NCBI GenBank assembly: GCA_019009955.1
Contig: JADPXZ010000007.1
Span: 585,001-649,000, forward strand
Length of the DNA stretch: 64,000 bases
DNA from: Riptortus pedestris
Taxonomy: Eukaryota; Arthropoda; Insecta; Hemiptera; Alydidae
Direction of reading: 5' to 3'
Both the position numbers and the translations under genes were made by a program. Shown one piece after another: positions 41,100 through 52,181 of the stretch. Below the pieces are notes generated by a model. It was given only the letters and a program-made list of their open reading frames with translations. It made no database searches and was not told the origin of the DNA. Position 1 is the first letter of the stretch; each line of letters opens with the position of its first letter.

Positions 41100-42330
41100 C
41101 CAAACTCCCACCACCTCCCCAGGGACTCTCTCCCTACCTCCCACCCGCTCCCAGACTCTCTCCCTACCTCCCACCCGCACTAAGACTCTCTCCCTACCTC
41201 CCACCCGCTCCCAGACTCTCTCTCTACCTCCCACCCGCTCCCAGACTCTCTCTCTACCTCCCACCCGCTCCCAGACTCTCTCTCTACCTCCCACCCGCAC
41301 TAAGACTCTCTCTCTACCTCCCACCCGCACTAAGACTCTCTCTCTACCTCCCACCCGCACTAAGACTCTCTCTCTACCTCCCACCCGCACTAAGACTCTC
41401 TCTCTACCTCCCACCCGCTCCCAGACTCTCTCTCTACCTCCCACCCGCACTAAGACACACCCTACCTCCCACCCGCACTAAGACTCTCTCTCTACCTCCC
41501 ACCCGCACTAAGACTCTCTCTCTACCTCCCACCCGCTCCCAGACTCTCTCTCTACCTCCCACCCGCACTAAGACTCTCTCTCTACCTCCCACCCGCTCCC
41601 AGACTCTCTCCCTACCTCCCACCCGCTCCCAGACTCTCTCTCTACCTCCCACCCGCTCCCAGACTCTCTCTCTACCTCCCACCCGCACTAAGACTCTCTC
41701 CCTACCTCCCACACGCACTAAGACTCTCTCTCTACCTCCCACCCTCCATCTCCCATCTCTACCTACCACCCCCTTCCAGACTCTCTCTCTACCTCCCCCA
41801 AACTCTCCCCCTCCCCCCCTCCAAGACCTCTTACCTCCCAACTCCTTCCCAGACCCACACTCTCTACCTCCTCACCCCCCTCCCAGACTCTCTCTCTAAC
41901 CTCTCACCCCTTTCCCAGACTCTCTCCCTACCTCCCACCCGCTTCCCAGACTCTCTCCCCTACCTCCCACCCGCACTAAGACTCTCTCCCTACCTCCCAC
42001 CCTTTCCCAGACTGCCTCTCTACCTCCCACCCTCTCCCTGACTCTCTCACTACTCCCACCCGCTCCCAGACTCTCTCCCTACTTCCCACCCTCTCCCAGA
42101 CTCTCTCCCTACTTCCCACCCGCTCCCAGACTCTCTCCCTACTTCCCACCCGCTCCCAGACTCTCTCCCTACTTCCCACCCGCTCCCAGACTCTCTCCCT
42201 ACTTCCCACCCGCACTAAGACTCCCTCCATAAACCTTCCCACCAGCCTCCCAGACTGCCCTCCTAACCCTCCCACCCGCCTTCCCAGACTCTCTCCCACT
42301 ATCACCACCCACACTCCCAGACCCCACCAC
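41100..42330 (+). repeat. 30-bp minisatellite, about 40 units
   Basis: Units alternate CTACCTCCCACCCGCTCCCA and CTACCTCCCACCCGCACTAA, each followed by GACTCTCTC. Two variants (CTCCCA and CACTAA) intermix. Related units lie at 58,485-58,680, also just before the ankyrin exon. Ten-residue repeat frames on the minus strand are artefacts. Confidence 0.93.
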
Positions 42331-42384
42331 CTGGCAAAAGTAAACTTTGTCTTCATTAACTCACTGTTTTTATCTTTCACCCAG

Positions 42385-44041
42385 GTTGGAGATTACTCCG
42401 CTCCACTGTGCATCTCCTAGAACAGGCGACTGTTTTTCTTTTCCCTCTCGTCGAGTTGATGTTTCTGTTGGGTGCCAGGATCAATGTGCGAAATATCAAG
42501 GGCCAAACAGCACTCCATATTGCAGCATCCAGGGGCCCTTCGAGGATATTGCACACTACTACCTCCTGGCAACAGGAAGCTACCAACGATGCTCTGATCA
42601 GGATCGGTATAGGGACTGCCCCCTCCACATGGGACAGCAGAGGGAGGGTCCACCTGGCCTGTAAGCTCAGCTCCTGCTGGATAAGGGGAAGGCTGATGCC
42701 AACTCTGTGGTTTTGGAAATTGAGTCTACTCCCATCAACGTGTGCAGCAGTGGTGAGGACCACGTGCCTGTGCTCAGATCCTGCTGGATAGGGGAAGTGT
42801 GATGCCAAAAACTCTGAGGATTTGGATGAGTCTTACACTCCCCTCCACTGTTGCTAGCAGGTGGAGGCACGTGCCTGTTAGCTCAGCACCTGCTGGATAG
42901 GAGGAGCTGATATTACTCTAGGGATTGGGACATCAGTCTACTCCCCTCCAACCATGACAGCATATAGAGGCCACGCCTTGCCTTTAGCTCAGCTCCTGCT
43001 GGATAGGGTGTGATATCAAACTCTGGGGGAAATATTCATGAGTCTACTCCCCCTCCACTTTGCAGCAGATGGGAGGCCACGTGCCTGAAGCTCAGCTCCT
43101 GCTGGGATAGGGGAGCTAATATCAACTCTAGGAATAGTAATGGAGGTCTACACTCCCCTCCACCTTGCAGTATAGGCGAGGCCACACTGCCTGTAGATCA
43201 AGCTCCTGCTGGAATAGGGGACGCTGATATCAACTCTCGGGAATAGTAATGAGTCTTCTCCCCTCCCACTGTGCAGGCAGTGGTGAGGCCAGTGCCTGAA
43301 GCTCAGTCCTGCTGGTCAAATAGGGGGAGATGATCTTATCAACTCTAGGGATAGGAATCAGCATACTCCCCTCCACTGTGCAGCAGAGGGAGGCCACCTG
43401 CCTGTAGCTCAGCTCCTGCTGGATAGGGGAGCTGATATCAACTCTGGGAATATTCAGTTGTCTACTCCCCTCCACAAAGCAGTAGAGAGAGGCCACCTGC
43501 CTGTAGCTCAGCTCCTGCTGGATAGGGGAGCTGATATCAACTCTAGGGATAGTAATGAGTTCCCCCTCTCCACGTGCAGCAGAGGGAGGCCACCTGCCTG
43601 GTAGGCTCAGCTCCTGCTGGATTAGGGATGGAGTCTGATATCAACTCAAGGGATAGTGATGGGTATACTCCCCTCCACTATGCAGCAGAGGGAGGCCACC
43701 TGCCTGTAGCTCAGCTCCTGCTGGATAGGGGAGCTGCCATTAACTCTGGGAATAGTGATGAGTCTACTCCCCTCCACTGTGCAGCAGAGGGAGGCCACCT
43801 GCCTGTAGCTCAGCTCCTGCTGGATAGGGGAGCTGATATTGACTCTAGGGATAGGAATCAGCATACTCCCCTCCACTGTGCAGCAGAGGGAGGCCACCTG
43901 CCTGTAGCTCAGCTCCTGCTGGATAGGGGAGCTGATATCAACTCTAGGACTAGTGATGGGCGTACTCCTCTATACCTCAGCAGGCACAGGAATCATCCAT
44001 CAATAACCGACTTGCTAGAGTCAAGGGGTGGAGTAGAATAG
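42385..44041 (+). pseudogene. Ankyrin-repeat protein, locus 1 (frameshifted)
   Basis: The acceptor TTTCACCCAG precedes GTTGGAGATTACTCCGCTCC, which parallels VGDTPLHIAARTGD of locus 2. About 14-16 ankyrin units of 99 bp follow (TPLHCAAEGGHLPVAQLLLD, RGADIN). Units before about 43,650 carry 1-nt indels nearly every repeat, while the last four (43,655-44,041) are intact and end SRHRNHPSITDLLESRGGVE and a stop. DNA identity between units is high, so the array expanded recently. Ankyrin repeats mediate protein binding; no other domain is seen. The indels may be sequencing error. Confidence 0.7.
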
Positions 44042-44216
44042 ATCTGCCTCTTCAAAATATTACTCACATATAACTCACTTCATTGTCAATTACCTAAATA
44101 TATATACCGTTAATAGCCTTTGTCTTTTTTATCTCTCCCCCTCCCTCCCATACTCTCTTCCCCTCCCACCCTACCTCCCTCACTCCCTCCTGCCCTCCCT
44201 CCTTTCCACCCCGCCT

Positions 44217-44897
44217 GAGACTTATGGTGGCGTGGTCGCTGGCGGTATTATGGTTCATGCTCCAGTCTTCGACCTTGCTGATCAAGTCGGGCGTGACCAA
44301 AGCTACATCTATATGAGATTCGCCGAAGGTGGTCCTGAACATGGGTGGCGAATGTTTATCATTAAGCACCTGGAGTCCACACTCTGTGATGAAGTCCGCC
44401 ATTATTCTTCCTCTCAGGTTCGTCCATTTAGAGCCCTATTCTACGTTCCAGGCATTGCAATCTGTACAGATCACCACCCTCTTTTTCTTGAACGTGTTCA
44501 GCAAGGCCTCTACGGTACCGAGGATGGGTCCCATGGCGATGCTTGGCGGCATGTACACTGAGATTACGTGATAGGACGCTCCGCCTTTGCTGACTGTCAT
44601 TGCGGCCACCAAAGGCGTGCTCAGCGAGTGATGTCCTATGGTGCTCCATTCAGTTCCTACGTATGCGACAGCAGCTCTCGGCTTGTTGTTAGCATCTCCT
44701 CCGCTTACGTGGGTCGAGTGTCGTGGGAGCGAAGAAAGTTGCCCTGCTCTGAAAGGTGGCTCTTGCATGGCTACGACCGCGTTTTTACCCTGAAGGTCGC
44801 GCCATACCTCCTTCGCAGCGAGTCCACTATTCCTCAAGTTAATTTGAACTATTTCCAGGCCTCCTCTTGGCTCATTCTTGCGTTCCCCGTAGCCCAT
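44217..44897 (-). pseudogene. LINE C ORF2 endonuclease domain, one internal stop
   Basis: On the minus strand from ATG at 44,897: IVQINLRNSGLAAKEVW, VVAMQEPPF (catalytic Glu), VISVYMPPS, VICTDCNAWNVE, a TAG at 44,436-44,438, then the same frame continues GSKWTNLRGRIMADFITECG, IDVALVTPDL and ASDHATISL (catalytic His). The stop replaces the Trp that normally follows in NAxxxxWG. The pattern fits R1/TRAS-type endonucleases. The RT is absent. It overlaps ORF1 by 26 nt. Confidence 0.82.
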
Positions 44898-45380
44898 ACT
44901 CAGTAGCCCTCACTCTGCTCTTGATGTATCCAAGGTAGGCTTGGCAATTGCCATCATAAGCTGGATGGTCTGCCCGTGTCTTGCCTACCATGCAGTTTAT
45001 ACATTTCGGGGGGCTCAATTTATTTGGGCATTCTTTGTTACCGTGACCTTGTTTCGCGCACCAAGAACATACTGCGGCTCCTGCGACGCAGTTGCGGCCG
45101 ATGTGCCCATGACGCTGGCATTTGAAACAGCGAGGCTGCTCGATAAAGTCGTAGCACATAACGCTGAGGAGACCCAACTGCATCCTGCCTTTGAGTAGGT
45201 GTTGCCTCACTTTTGGGTCTACTTCGACTACCCATTGTGTAGTCGGGCCACCTTTTGGGCCTCTTTTGAAGAGTGCTCTAACGGTTAGATCGTGATCCTT
45301 TGGCCCTTGTTCGGTGACAAAGTTGCTTATCTTGGTTTCCACCTTTTTGGCGTCCCAAGCTACTGGCCCATGGATGGAAG
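44872..45380 (-). pseudogene. LINE C ORF1 C-terminal part with three zinc knuckles
   Basis: CFKCQRHGHIGRNC and CSWCAKQGHGNKEC are CX2CX4HX4C knuckles; CINCMVGKTRADHPAYDGNC is the third. The upstream part (KDHDLTVRALFKRGPKGG, DPKVRQHLLKGRMQLGLLSV) resembles insect R1-clade gag. The frame continues past 45,380 only by reading LINE B backwards, so the protein is 5' truncated. Confidence 0.8.
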
Positions 45381-45778
45381 CAAAATGCGTGCGCTGCGCG
45401 CAAACCCACGTCGTGTCGGTCTGCGACCGACAAGGCAATCCACTCAGCTGCGCCAATTGTCGCCTCTCCCACCCCGCATCATCCCGAGGCTGCCGGCACG
45501 GGCAGCACTGCTCCAAAAAATTGGGGCTGACCAAGCCCCAAGATTCGTCCCAGCCCCACCCCCAACACAAAACGCCTGGTCCGCGCGTAAATCTGCTTCA
45601 CAGGCCCTATTTGTCGACCCCTCCGAACAACCCACCGCACACCCCCCCCCCAGCCGCTACCACCTCCCAGTCAACTAACATCCCGTCCTGGATAGATACT
45701 CTCCAAACTTCCATGAACAAAATCATGACCATGATGGACAAACTATTATCCGTACTCTCTGCTCTGGCCTCCAAATGA
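45381..45778 (+). pseudogene. LINE B ORF1 C-terminal fragment
   Basis: CVRCAQTHVVSVCDRQ and CANCRLSHPASSRGC match the second and third knuckles of LINE A ORF1; a frameshift follows. It ends SVLSALASK and TGA at 45,776-45,778, overlapping the ORF2 start as ATGA, unlike the TAATG of LINE A. Confidence 0.78.
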
Positions 45779-47056
45779 CCCGCCCCTACTCCATTTTAAA
45801 TTTCAATGTTAATGGAGTAAACGCCCGTAAGTCCGAGCTTGAAGCTCTCCTAGCCAATTATTCCCCAACAATTGTGGTACTAACAGATAGGCACCTCAAG
45901 AAAACGGATCAATTCTGGGTTCGAGGCTATAGCATCGAGCGCGACGACGTGGAAAACGAGCGTTGCGGAGGAGTAGCAATACTCCTCAAGTACGGAACAC
46001 CCCGTCATACCCCCCATACAAAATCAGTACCACGTCGTCTCTCTCCTTGTCAAGCACAAAAACCAGACTTATCCACTGACCGCCCTATATAGACTGCCCA
46101 AAGCAAGAGTAATTCATTTCCAACAGCTATTGCGCCTGCCACAGGGCAATAGAAACCATTTAGTCATAGGTGATATGAGCGCCAGACATACCTCCTGGAA
46201 CAATGGTAATATCACCAAGTCCGGCACAGCTATTACAAGGACAGCCTTCACCGTTGTGCACCCAAATGCCCACACCTTTAGAGCCAGCCCCACCAGAGTG
46301 TCAACTATTGACCCGCACCCCCCACGTCGTGACGAAGTGCACAGCACTGGTCTTCGTCACATCGGACCACCGACCAGTCCTTATGAACTGCTCGGCCGCC
46401 CCCCCCCCCCCGTCCCCCAAAAGACCAACTACTCGTTCCGACTGGAAACAATACAAGTCGATTATGTACAAGACAACCCCGGCTATTTGTCCCATCAGAG
46501 ATGCCCAACTCCTAGAGCAGAGTATCAACGAGTTCACAACACTCATCACCCAGGCCGCCGACCAAGCAATCCCCAAATTCGCCCCCCTACCCCATCTCTG
46601 AAATCGCCCCCAAACACATACTTGCACTCATTGCCCAGAGGAACAACATTAAAAACAATTGGCACCGTACTGGCAACCCTGCGCTACGCCCCGTCATAAA
46701 CTCCCTCACAACCCAGATCCGCTCCCTCATGAGACAGTGGAAGACGGCGGAATGGCACGAAACACACAGAGATATCCATGGTGACCATCGAAAGTTTTGG
46801 AAGCTTGTAAAGATCAGAGTAACCAACAGGAGATCTGTGCTCCTACAAGCTGACAATCATTTGATGGACACCAAGGACCAGGCTGTGGCTCTCGCGACTT
46901 ATATGTCAACAGACTCACAGTCTAGGAGAAACAACCTTGCCGAGGAATCTGAGGCGATGGAACGTAAAAGCAATTTCATGTTCGTATCGCCCAGGCAACT
47001 CAATGCCATACTCCGTCGCACCAAGGGAGGTAAATCCCCTGGTCTGGACAGAATAC
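45775..47056 (+). pseudogene. LINE B ORF2: endonuclease and N-terminal RT, frameshifted
   Basis: MTRPYSILNFNVNGVNARKS, GGVAILLKYGTP, then in other frames VIGDMSARHTSWNN, VTSDHRPVLM, and MRQWKTAEWHETHRDIHGD to RTKGGKSPGLD. Frameshifts lie at about 46,020, 46,310 and 46,600. The Trp after SARHTS is intact here, in contrast with LINE A. Catalytic RT motifs are beyond the truncation. Confidence 0.82.
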
Positions 47057-47640
47057 ACATTTTACTTGTTTATTTGGGTTTTAAACACATTTCACAAAAT
47101 AGAATAATAAAATACTTATAACAACAACATAATTCACCTAGCCTATAACACTTTATAAAATACACAATTAATAAGGGGGTCCCTAACCCCTTGGATGTCC
47201 CTAAAGGACATTATAAAAAAGGTGCTAGCACCCAAAAAAAAGAGAGTTCTTTGCCTTAACCTAAGACGTATCTAACAAAAAAAAAAGATATAAAGAAAAT
47301 AAATAAAACAGAAGAAAACAACAACAAAAAAAATGCTTCAAACATAGTTGTTTATAAGTAATAAATCATGAACATAAATATACTCATAAAAAAAAAAGCC
47401 AAAACAAAACAAAACATTACTCCTAGAAATAAAACCTACTTAAAACTAAAGCTACCAGCAGAAAAATATAAAACATATAGAAACATACTATATATAAACA
47501 AAACCTCTTGATAATAAAATAAATGAAAACAACAAAACATACTTAAATAAATAAATAACAATCACTGATTTCTGGGCCGAAGCGTCGCTCCAAAGTTCGT
47601 CCTGAAATGAACACGCCATAGATTTGGGACACTTCCACCA
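47057..47640. other. AT-rich non-coding sequence between LINE fragments
   Basis: A-rich and T-poor on the plus strand in places (AAAACAAAACAAAACATTAC). It separates two Jockey fragments. A minus-strand reading near 47,560-47,640 (QIYGVFISGRTLERRFGPEI) is not recognised. Confidence 0.45.
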
Positions 47641-47659
47641 TACTCTCTCTCTCTCCCCC

Positions 47660-47713
<54 letters not shown>

Positions 47714-47717
47714 CTCT

Positions 47718-47756
<39 letters not shown>

Positions 47757-47775
47757 CCTCGCCCCTCTCTCTCTC

Positions 47776-47823
<48 letters not shown>

Positions 47824-47907
47824 TCCCTCTCCCTCTCTCTCTCTCTCTCCCTCTCCCTCTCTCTCTCCCCCCCTCTCCCTCTCCCCCTCTCTCTCTCCCC
47901 CCCCCAC
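47641..47907 (+). repeat. (CT)n-rich tract
   Basis: TCTCTC with CCCTCTCCC segments, ending in CCCCCCACAG directly before LINE D. Confidence 0.95.
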
Positions 47908-48262
47908 AGCATATTTTAGCATTGATAAAGCAGCGGAATTCCGTGAAAAATTCCTGGTACCGGACCCGCAATCCCGCCCTCCGTCCTGCCCTCAACTCCA
48001 TGACTACCCAGATCCGTACCCTGATGAGACAATGGAAGACAGCCCAGTGGCACGAAACCCTCCGGCTAACACACGGGGATCACCGCAAGCTCTGGAAGCT
48101 GGTGAAGACCAAGATCGTTAAGAAACGTTCTGTTCTCCTCCAGTCTGACGGAGACTCTGTGATGAAACCCGCGGACCAGGCAGAGGCCCTGGCGGCATAC
48201 ATGTCGGCAGCGGCCCGAGCCCGGACCCGCGACAGCGAGGAGGCTCCCTCGTTGGATCATGT
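47908..48262 (+). pseudogene. Jockey-clade LINE fragment (LINE D), linker before RT
   Basis: QHILALIKQRNSVKNSWYRT and RTRNPALRPALNSMTTQIRT, WKTAQWHETLRLTHGDHRKL and PADQAEALAAYMS align with LINE A 7,850-8,180 and LINE B 46,620-46,930. It is a third, distinct copy truncated on both sides; the MS element begins at TAGACTTACC where it ends. Confidence 0.82.
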
Positions 48263-48264
48263 GT

Positions 48265-50795
48265 AGACTTACCTGCCTCGTCACTTGAAAATCAATGCAC
48301 GCCCGACTTGGATGAAGAAATCACGAGATGAACTTATGAAAATGCAGAAACAATGATAGTGCAGTTGGAGATGATATGAGAAGGATGAGTAACCTGAACC
48401 AACTAGACGAGTTTTGTGCTAACTAGAGAGATATTAATGTTGATGACGTAGGACGTAAGTTGAAGACGTAGGGACGTAAGTTGATGACGTACATGTTTTG
48501 ATACTCAAGGATTGATGACGTTTGTATTATATTATTCCCGCCAAGACAGCTGTGCGGCAGCCATGTTGTTTCACATTGATGAATTTTCAAATATCAGAGT
48601 ATTTTGAATAATCTGTTTGTAAGTTCATTGCAACCTCCCTCAAGGCCCAAAGAGGTAGACTAGATGTGCGCTCTGACACTCTAGTGGTGTAGTACTGGCT
48701 CAACGTTCCTTGTCTAGTAATCTGTTGGCTATGAACTACTAGTTCCCTGTCTAGTAGACTGTTGGCTATGAACTACTAGTTCCCTGTCTAGCAGACTGCT
48801 GGCTATGAACTACTAGTTCCCTGTCTAGTAGACTGTTGGCTATGAACTACTAGTTCCCTGTCTAGTAGACTGCTGGCTATGAACTACTAGTTACCTGTCT
48901 AGCAGACTGCGTGCATTAAACTACTTAATGTGTTTGTTCCCTGTCTAGTAGACTGTTGGCTATGAACTAGTAGTAGACTGCTGGCTATAGACTACTAGTC
49001 CCCTGTCTAGCAGACTGCGTGCTATAAACTACTAGCTACCTGTCTAGTAGACTGTTGGCTATGAACTACTAGTAGACTGCTGGCTATGAACTACTAGTTC
49101 CCTGTCTAGCAGACTGCGTGCTATAAACTACTAGCAACCTGTCTAGTAGACTGCTGGCTATAAACTACTAGTTCCCTTCTAGTAGACTGTTGGCTATGAA
49201 CTACTAGTTCCCTGTCTAGTAGACTGCTAGCTATAAACTACTAGTTCCCTGTCTAGTAGACTGCTGGCTATAAACTACTAGTTCCCTGTCTAGTAGACTG
49301 TTGGCTATGAACTACTAGTTCCCTGTCTAGCAGACTGCGTGCCATAAATTACTTAATGTGTTTGTTCCCTGTCTAGTAGACTGTTGGCTATGAACTACTA
49401 GTTCCCTGTCTAGCAGACTGCTGGCTATAAACTACTTAATGTGTTTGTTCCCTGTCTAGTAGACTGCTGGCTATAGACTACTCAATGTGTTTGTTCCCTG
49501 TCTATTAGACTGCTGGCTATAGACTACTCAATGTGTTTGTTCCCTGTCTAGTAGACTGCTGGCTATAGACTACTCAATGTGTTTGTTCCCTGTCTAGTAG
49601 ACTGCTGGCTATAAACTACTTAATGCTTCGTTCCCTGTTTAGTAGACAATTAGCTATATTGTACTTGTTCCCTGTCTAGTATGCTGTTAGCAATAAATAA
49701 CTCAATGTGTTTGTTCCCTTGTCTAATAGACTGCTGGCTATAGACTACTCAATGTGTTTGTTCCCTGTCTATTAGACTGCTGGCTATAGACTACTCAATG
49801 TGTTTGTTCCCTGTCTATTAGACTGCTGGCTATAGACTACTCAATGTGTTTGTTCCCTGTCTATTAGACTGCTGGCTATAGACTACTCAATGTGTTTGTT
49901 CCCTGTCTATTAGACTGCTGGCTATAGACTACTCAATGTGTTTGTTCCCTGTCTATTAGACTGCTGGCTATAGACTACTCAATGTGTTTGTTCCCTGTCT
50001 ATTAGACTGCTGGCTATAGACTACTCAATGTGTTTGTTCCCTGTCTAGTAGACTGCTGGCTATAAACTACTTAATGCTTCTTTCCCTGTTTAGTAGACAA
50101 TTAGCTATATTGTACTTGTTCCCTGTCTATTAGACTGCTGGCTATTAACTACTCAATGTTTCGTTCCCTATCTAGTAGACTTTTAGCTATATTCTACTTG
50201 TTCCCTCTCTAGTCCCCTCTATGCAATAAAATACCTACCTTTTGTTCCTTGTCTAATAAGCTGCTTTCTTTAACTACTTAAGTTTTTGTTCCCTGTCTAG
50301 TAGACGTTTCTCTATGAACTTCTACATAGCTCGTTCCCTGTCTAGTAACCATTTCCCTGTCTAAACTACTTGTTCCTCGCTGCTTCAGAGAGTACAATTC
50401 ATTACAGAATGCATAATGGACATAATTCAAGTTACTGATAACTCGATGACGTAAATTATTTATTACTAACTATTATATGTGCGAGTGAGATAGTTGCTAC
50501 CTCGCTGGAGTGAGATAGCTGTATTCAGATTGTCTGTTCTTGTCGCCATTTCTAATGCTCCAAGCGTAGATATACCAGGTCTTTGTTCTGTCTCTCTCTC
50601 TCACATCATAAATACTGTAAGTACAACTATCTTCTTCCTTTTCTAATATATATATTCCTCTCTCTCTGTCTACCTCGCATATTCTATATATAATTCCTAA
50701 TTGTTTATTTTCTTTCTAATAATAAATACGTCTGCATTTATATTGCTAGTGCAGCTGTTATCCTAGAGCCATGTTGGAATATCTCCTTCAATTTA
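48265..50795 (+). repeat. MS element, most complete copy
   Basis: Left module (48,265-48,690), a 37/46-bp minisatellite (48,690-50,380) and a right module (50,385-50,795: GTGCGAGTGAGATAGTTGCT, GCTCCAAGCGTAGATATACC, AATACTGTAAGTACAACT, CATGTTGGAATATCTCC). The same order, inverted, is at 62,145-64,000; partial copies are at 33,405 and 60,257. AATACTGTAAGTAC resembles a splice donor. No intact ORF. The element class is unknown. Confidence 0.75.
48690..50380 (+). repeat. Two-length minisatellite (37 and 46 bp)
   Basis: 37-bp unit: TTCCCTGTCTAGTAGACTG + YTGGCTATRAACTACTAG. 46-bp unit: the same start, then GGCTATAGACTACTCAATGT + GTTTG. The 37-bp units dominate 48,700-49,400 and the 46-bp units 49,420-50,070, giving a two-block structure. 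Confidence 0.95.
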
Positions 50796-50799
50796 ATAA

Positions 50800-51826
50800 T
50801 ATTATGTTTAAAACAAAAGCTACTTTTAATAACACAAAAGACAACTTTTGTCATGTGCACGTTTGCCTAAAAACAAATAGAAAATGAAATATCGCGCTTT
50901 ACTTTGCACAATATTTTGACATTTACCCGTCCCAGTGTTTAGGGTTAATACCCGTTGTTGGCATTTGTTAATATTAAAATTAATTTTTTATGTAAGTCTT
51001 CACTGTCCTCCAAATTGTCATATTTCCCGTCTCCTGTGCATTATGCATAGATGTCAGTTATTAAGGACAAAATATTGATGTAGATTTGAATTAATTTTTC
51101 CAGGTGAGGTACCTCGTAGTTCAAATTGGAATGAATTGTTGAGCATATCAATATTTCTACGCAAATTACTTTCTCCAAACATTGTTCCTGGAGAAATGTA
51201 TAAAACAAAAGTTAATCTAAATAACAAAGTAAACAACTTTTGTTATGTGCATGTTTGTCGAAAAACAAATAGACAATGAAATATCGCAAATTTTGATTTC
51301 AGGCCTCTCTTATAAGCCCCACTCCCGTTCTAATCTAAAAATTTTAATATAGCTTATAATCATGGAAGAATTAATGCTAATTGACATACCGAGTTTTGTT
51401 AAGTTCCGGTCAATCGTTAGCGCCCAACAAAATAGTTGACTCCCGCTTTAGTTTTTAGTGTATATCTCGTTTATACTTTGTTAAAAGACAAAAATGAATA
51501 TAAGAAAAGTTACTCTAAATAACAAAATAAACAACTTTTGTTATGTTCATAATGTCTTTTAATTAATATTAATTTCTGGCTTCCCTTATAACCCCCACTC
51601 CTGCTCGTCTCAGATGATATTAATATAGCCTAAAGTCTAAGTTGGGTTAGTAGTAATATACATACCAAGTTTCATAAAATTCGGTTCAGCCGTTTATGCG
51701 TGAAAAGGTAACAAACAAACAGACACCAAAGAAACAAAATGCAGTTATGGTGTCTATGACATGTGAAACGAAAAGTTATCGTGAAATTTCGCGAAAAAAA
51801 TCAATGTACAGACAGAGGTTACAATT
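50800..51826 (+). repeat. N/P-family composite repeat, forward
   Basis: It starts with the N left end (TATTATGTTTAAAACAAAAGC), switches to the P head module (TTTGCACAATATTTTGACAT), then two units and the P end (GAGGTTACAATTTTATAT). Confidence 0.7.
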
Positions 51827-51827
51827 T

Positions 51828-51883
<56 letters not shown>

Positions 51884-51905
51884 TATATATGTATATAAAT
51901 ATATA
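51827..51905. repeat. (TA)n
   Basis: A TA run with single C or A interruptions at the P end. Confidence 0.9.
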
Positions 51906-51909
51906 TAGA

Positions 51910-52100
51910 TAAAGAAATAACAATAACGACGTTAAATTAATGTTAAAACATATAAAGAGAAGATTATTAGTCTTAAAATGAAAAAGAGAAAAGAATTATT
52001 GAATATCCATAAATATTTTAAGTATAGAATTTGTATCAGCTATAATAAGTATTCAACCTATTAATTGTATTAAATGCATGTTCTACAAATATTTTAATAT
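51910..52100 (+). repeat. R190 dispersed repeat, copy 2
   Basis: Matches 32,505-32,705 throughout (AGATTATTAGTCTTAAAATG, GAATATCCATAAATATTTTA). Confidence 0.75.
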
Positions 52101-52103
52101 TTG

Positions 52104-52104
<1 letters not shown>

Positions 52105-52180
<76 letters not shown>
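52105..52180. repeat. (TA)n
   Basis: An uninterrupted TA run leading into a P head. Confidence 0.95.

Positions 52181-52181
<1 letters not shown>

Larger units (their letters stand above)
44217..45380 (-). mobile_element. R1-clade LINE fragment (LINE C), minus strand
   Basis: This holds the 3' part of ORF1 and the endonuclease part of ORF2. The RT domain is missing: the fragment ends at C-rich sequence at about 44,215. Its other end is joined head to head with LINE B at about 45,380. Confidence 0.8.
45381..47056 (+). mobile_element. Jockey-clade LINE fragment (LINE B)
   Basis: A relative of LINE A with truncated ORF1, a frameshifted endonuclease and the first part of the RT, ending at KGGKSPGLDRIH where AT-rich DNA begins. 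The 5' end is fused to LINE C. Confidence 0.82.

Noticed and set aside
40986..42380. Ten-residue repeat proteins (VGGRERVWER) on the minus strand
   Set aside because: A 30-bp minisatellite gives a 10-residue periodic frame automatically; no start context or flanking domain.
44436..45774. Long ORFs crossing the LINE B/LINE C joint on both strands
   Set aside because: Each reads through the neighbouring element on its antisense strand; only the parts with zinc knuckles in the correct strand were kept.
48690..50380. Regular 37/46-bp repeats that could suggest a CRISPR array
   Set aside because: Units are contiguous without unique spacers, in a eukaryotic genome, and vary in length. It is a minisatellite.
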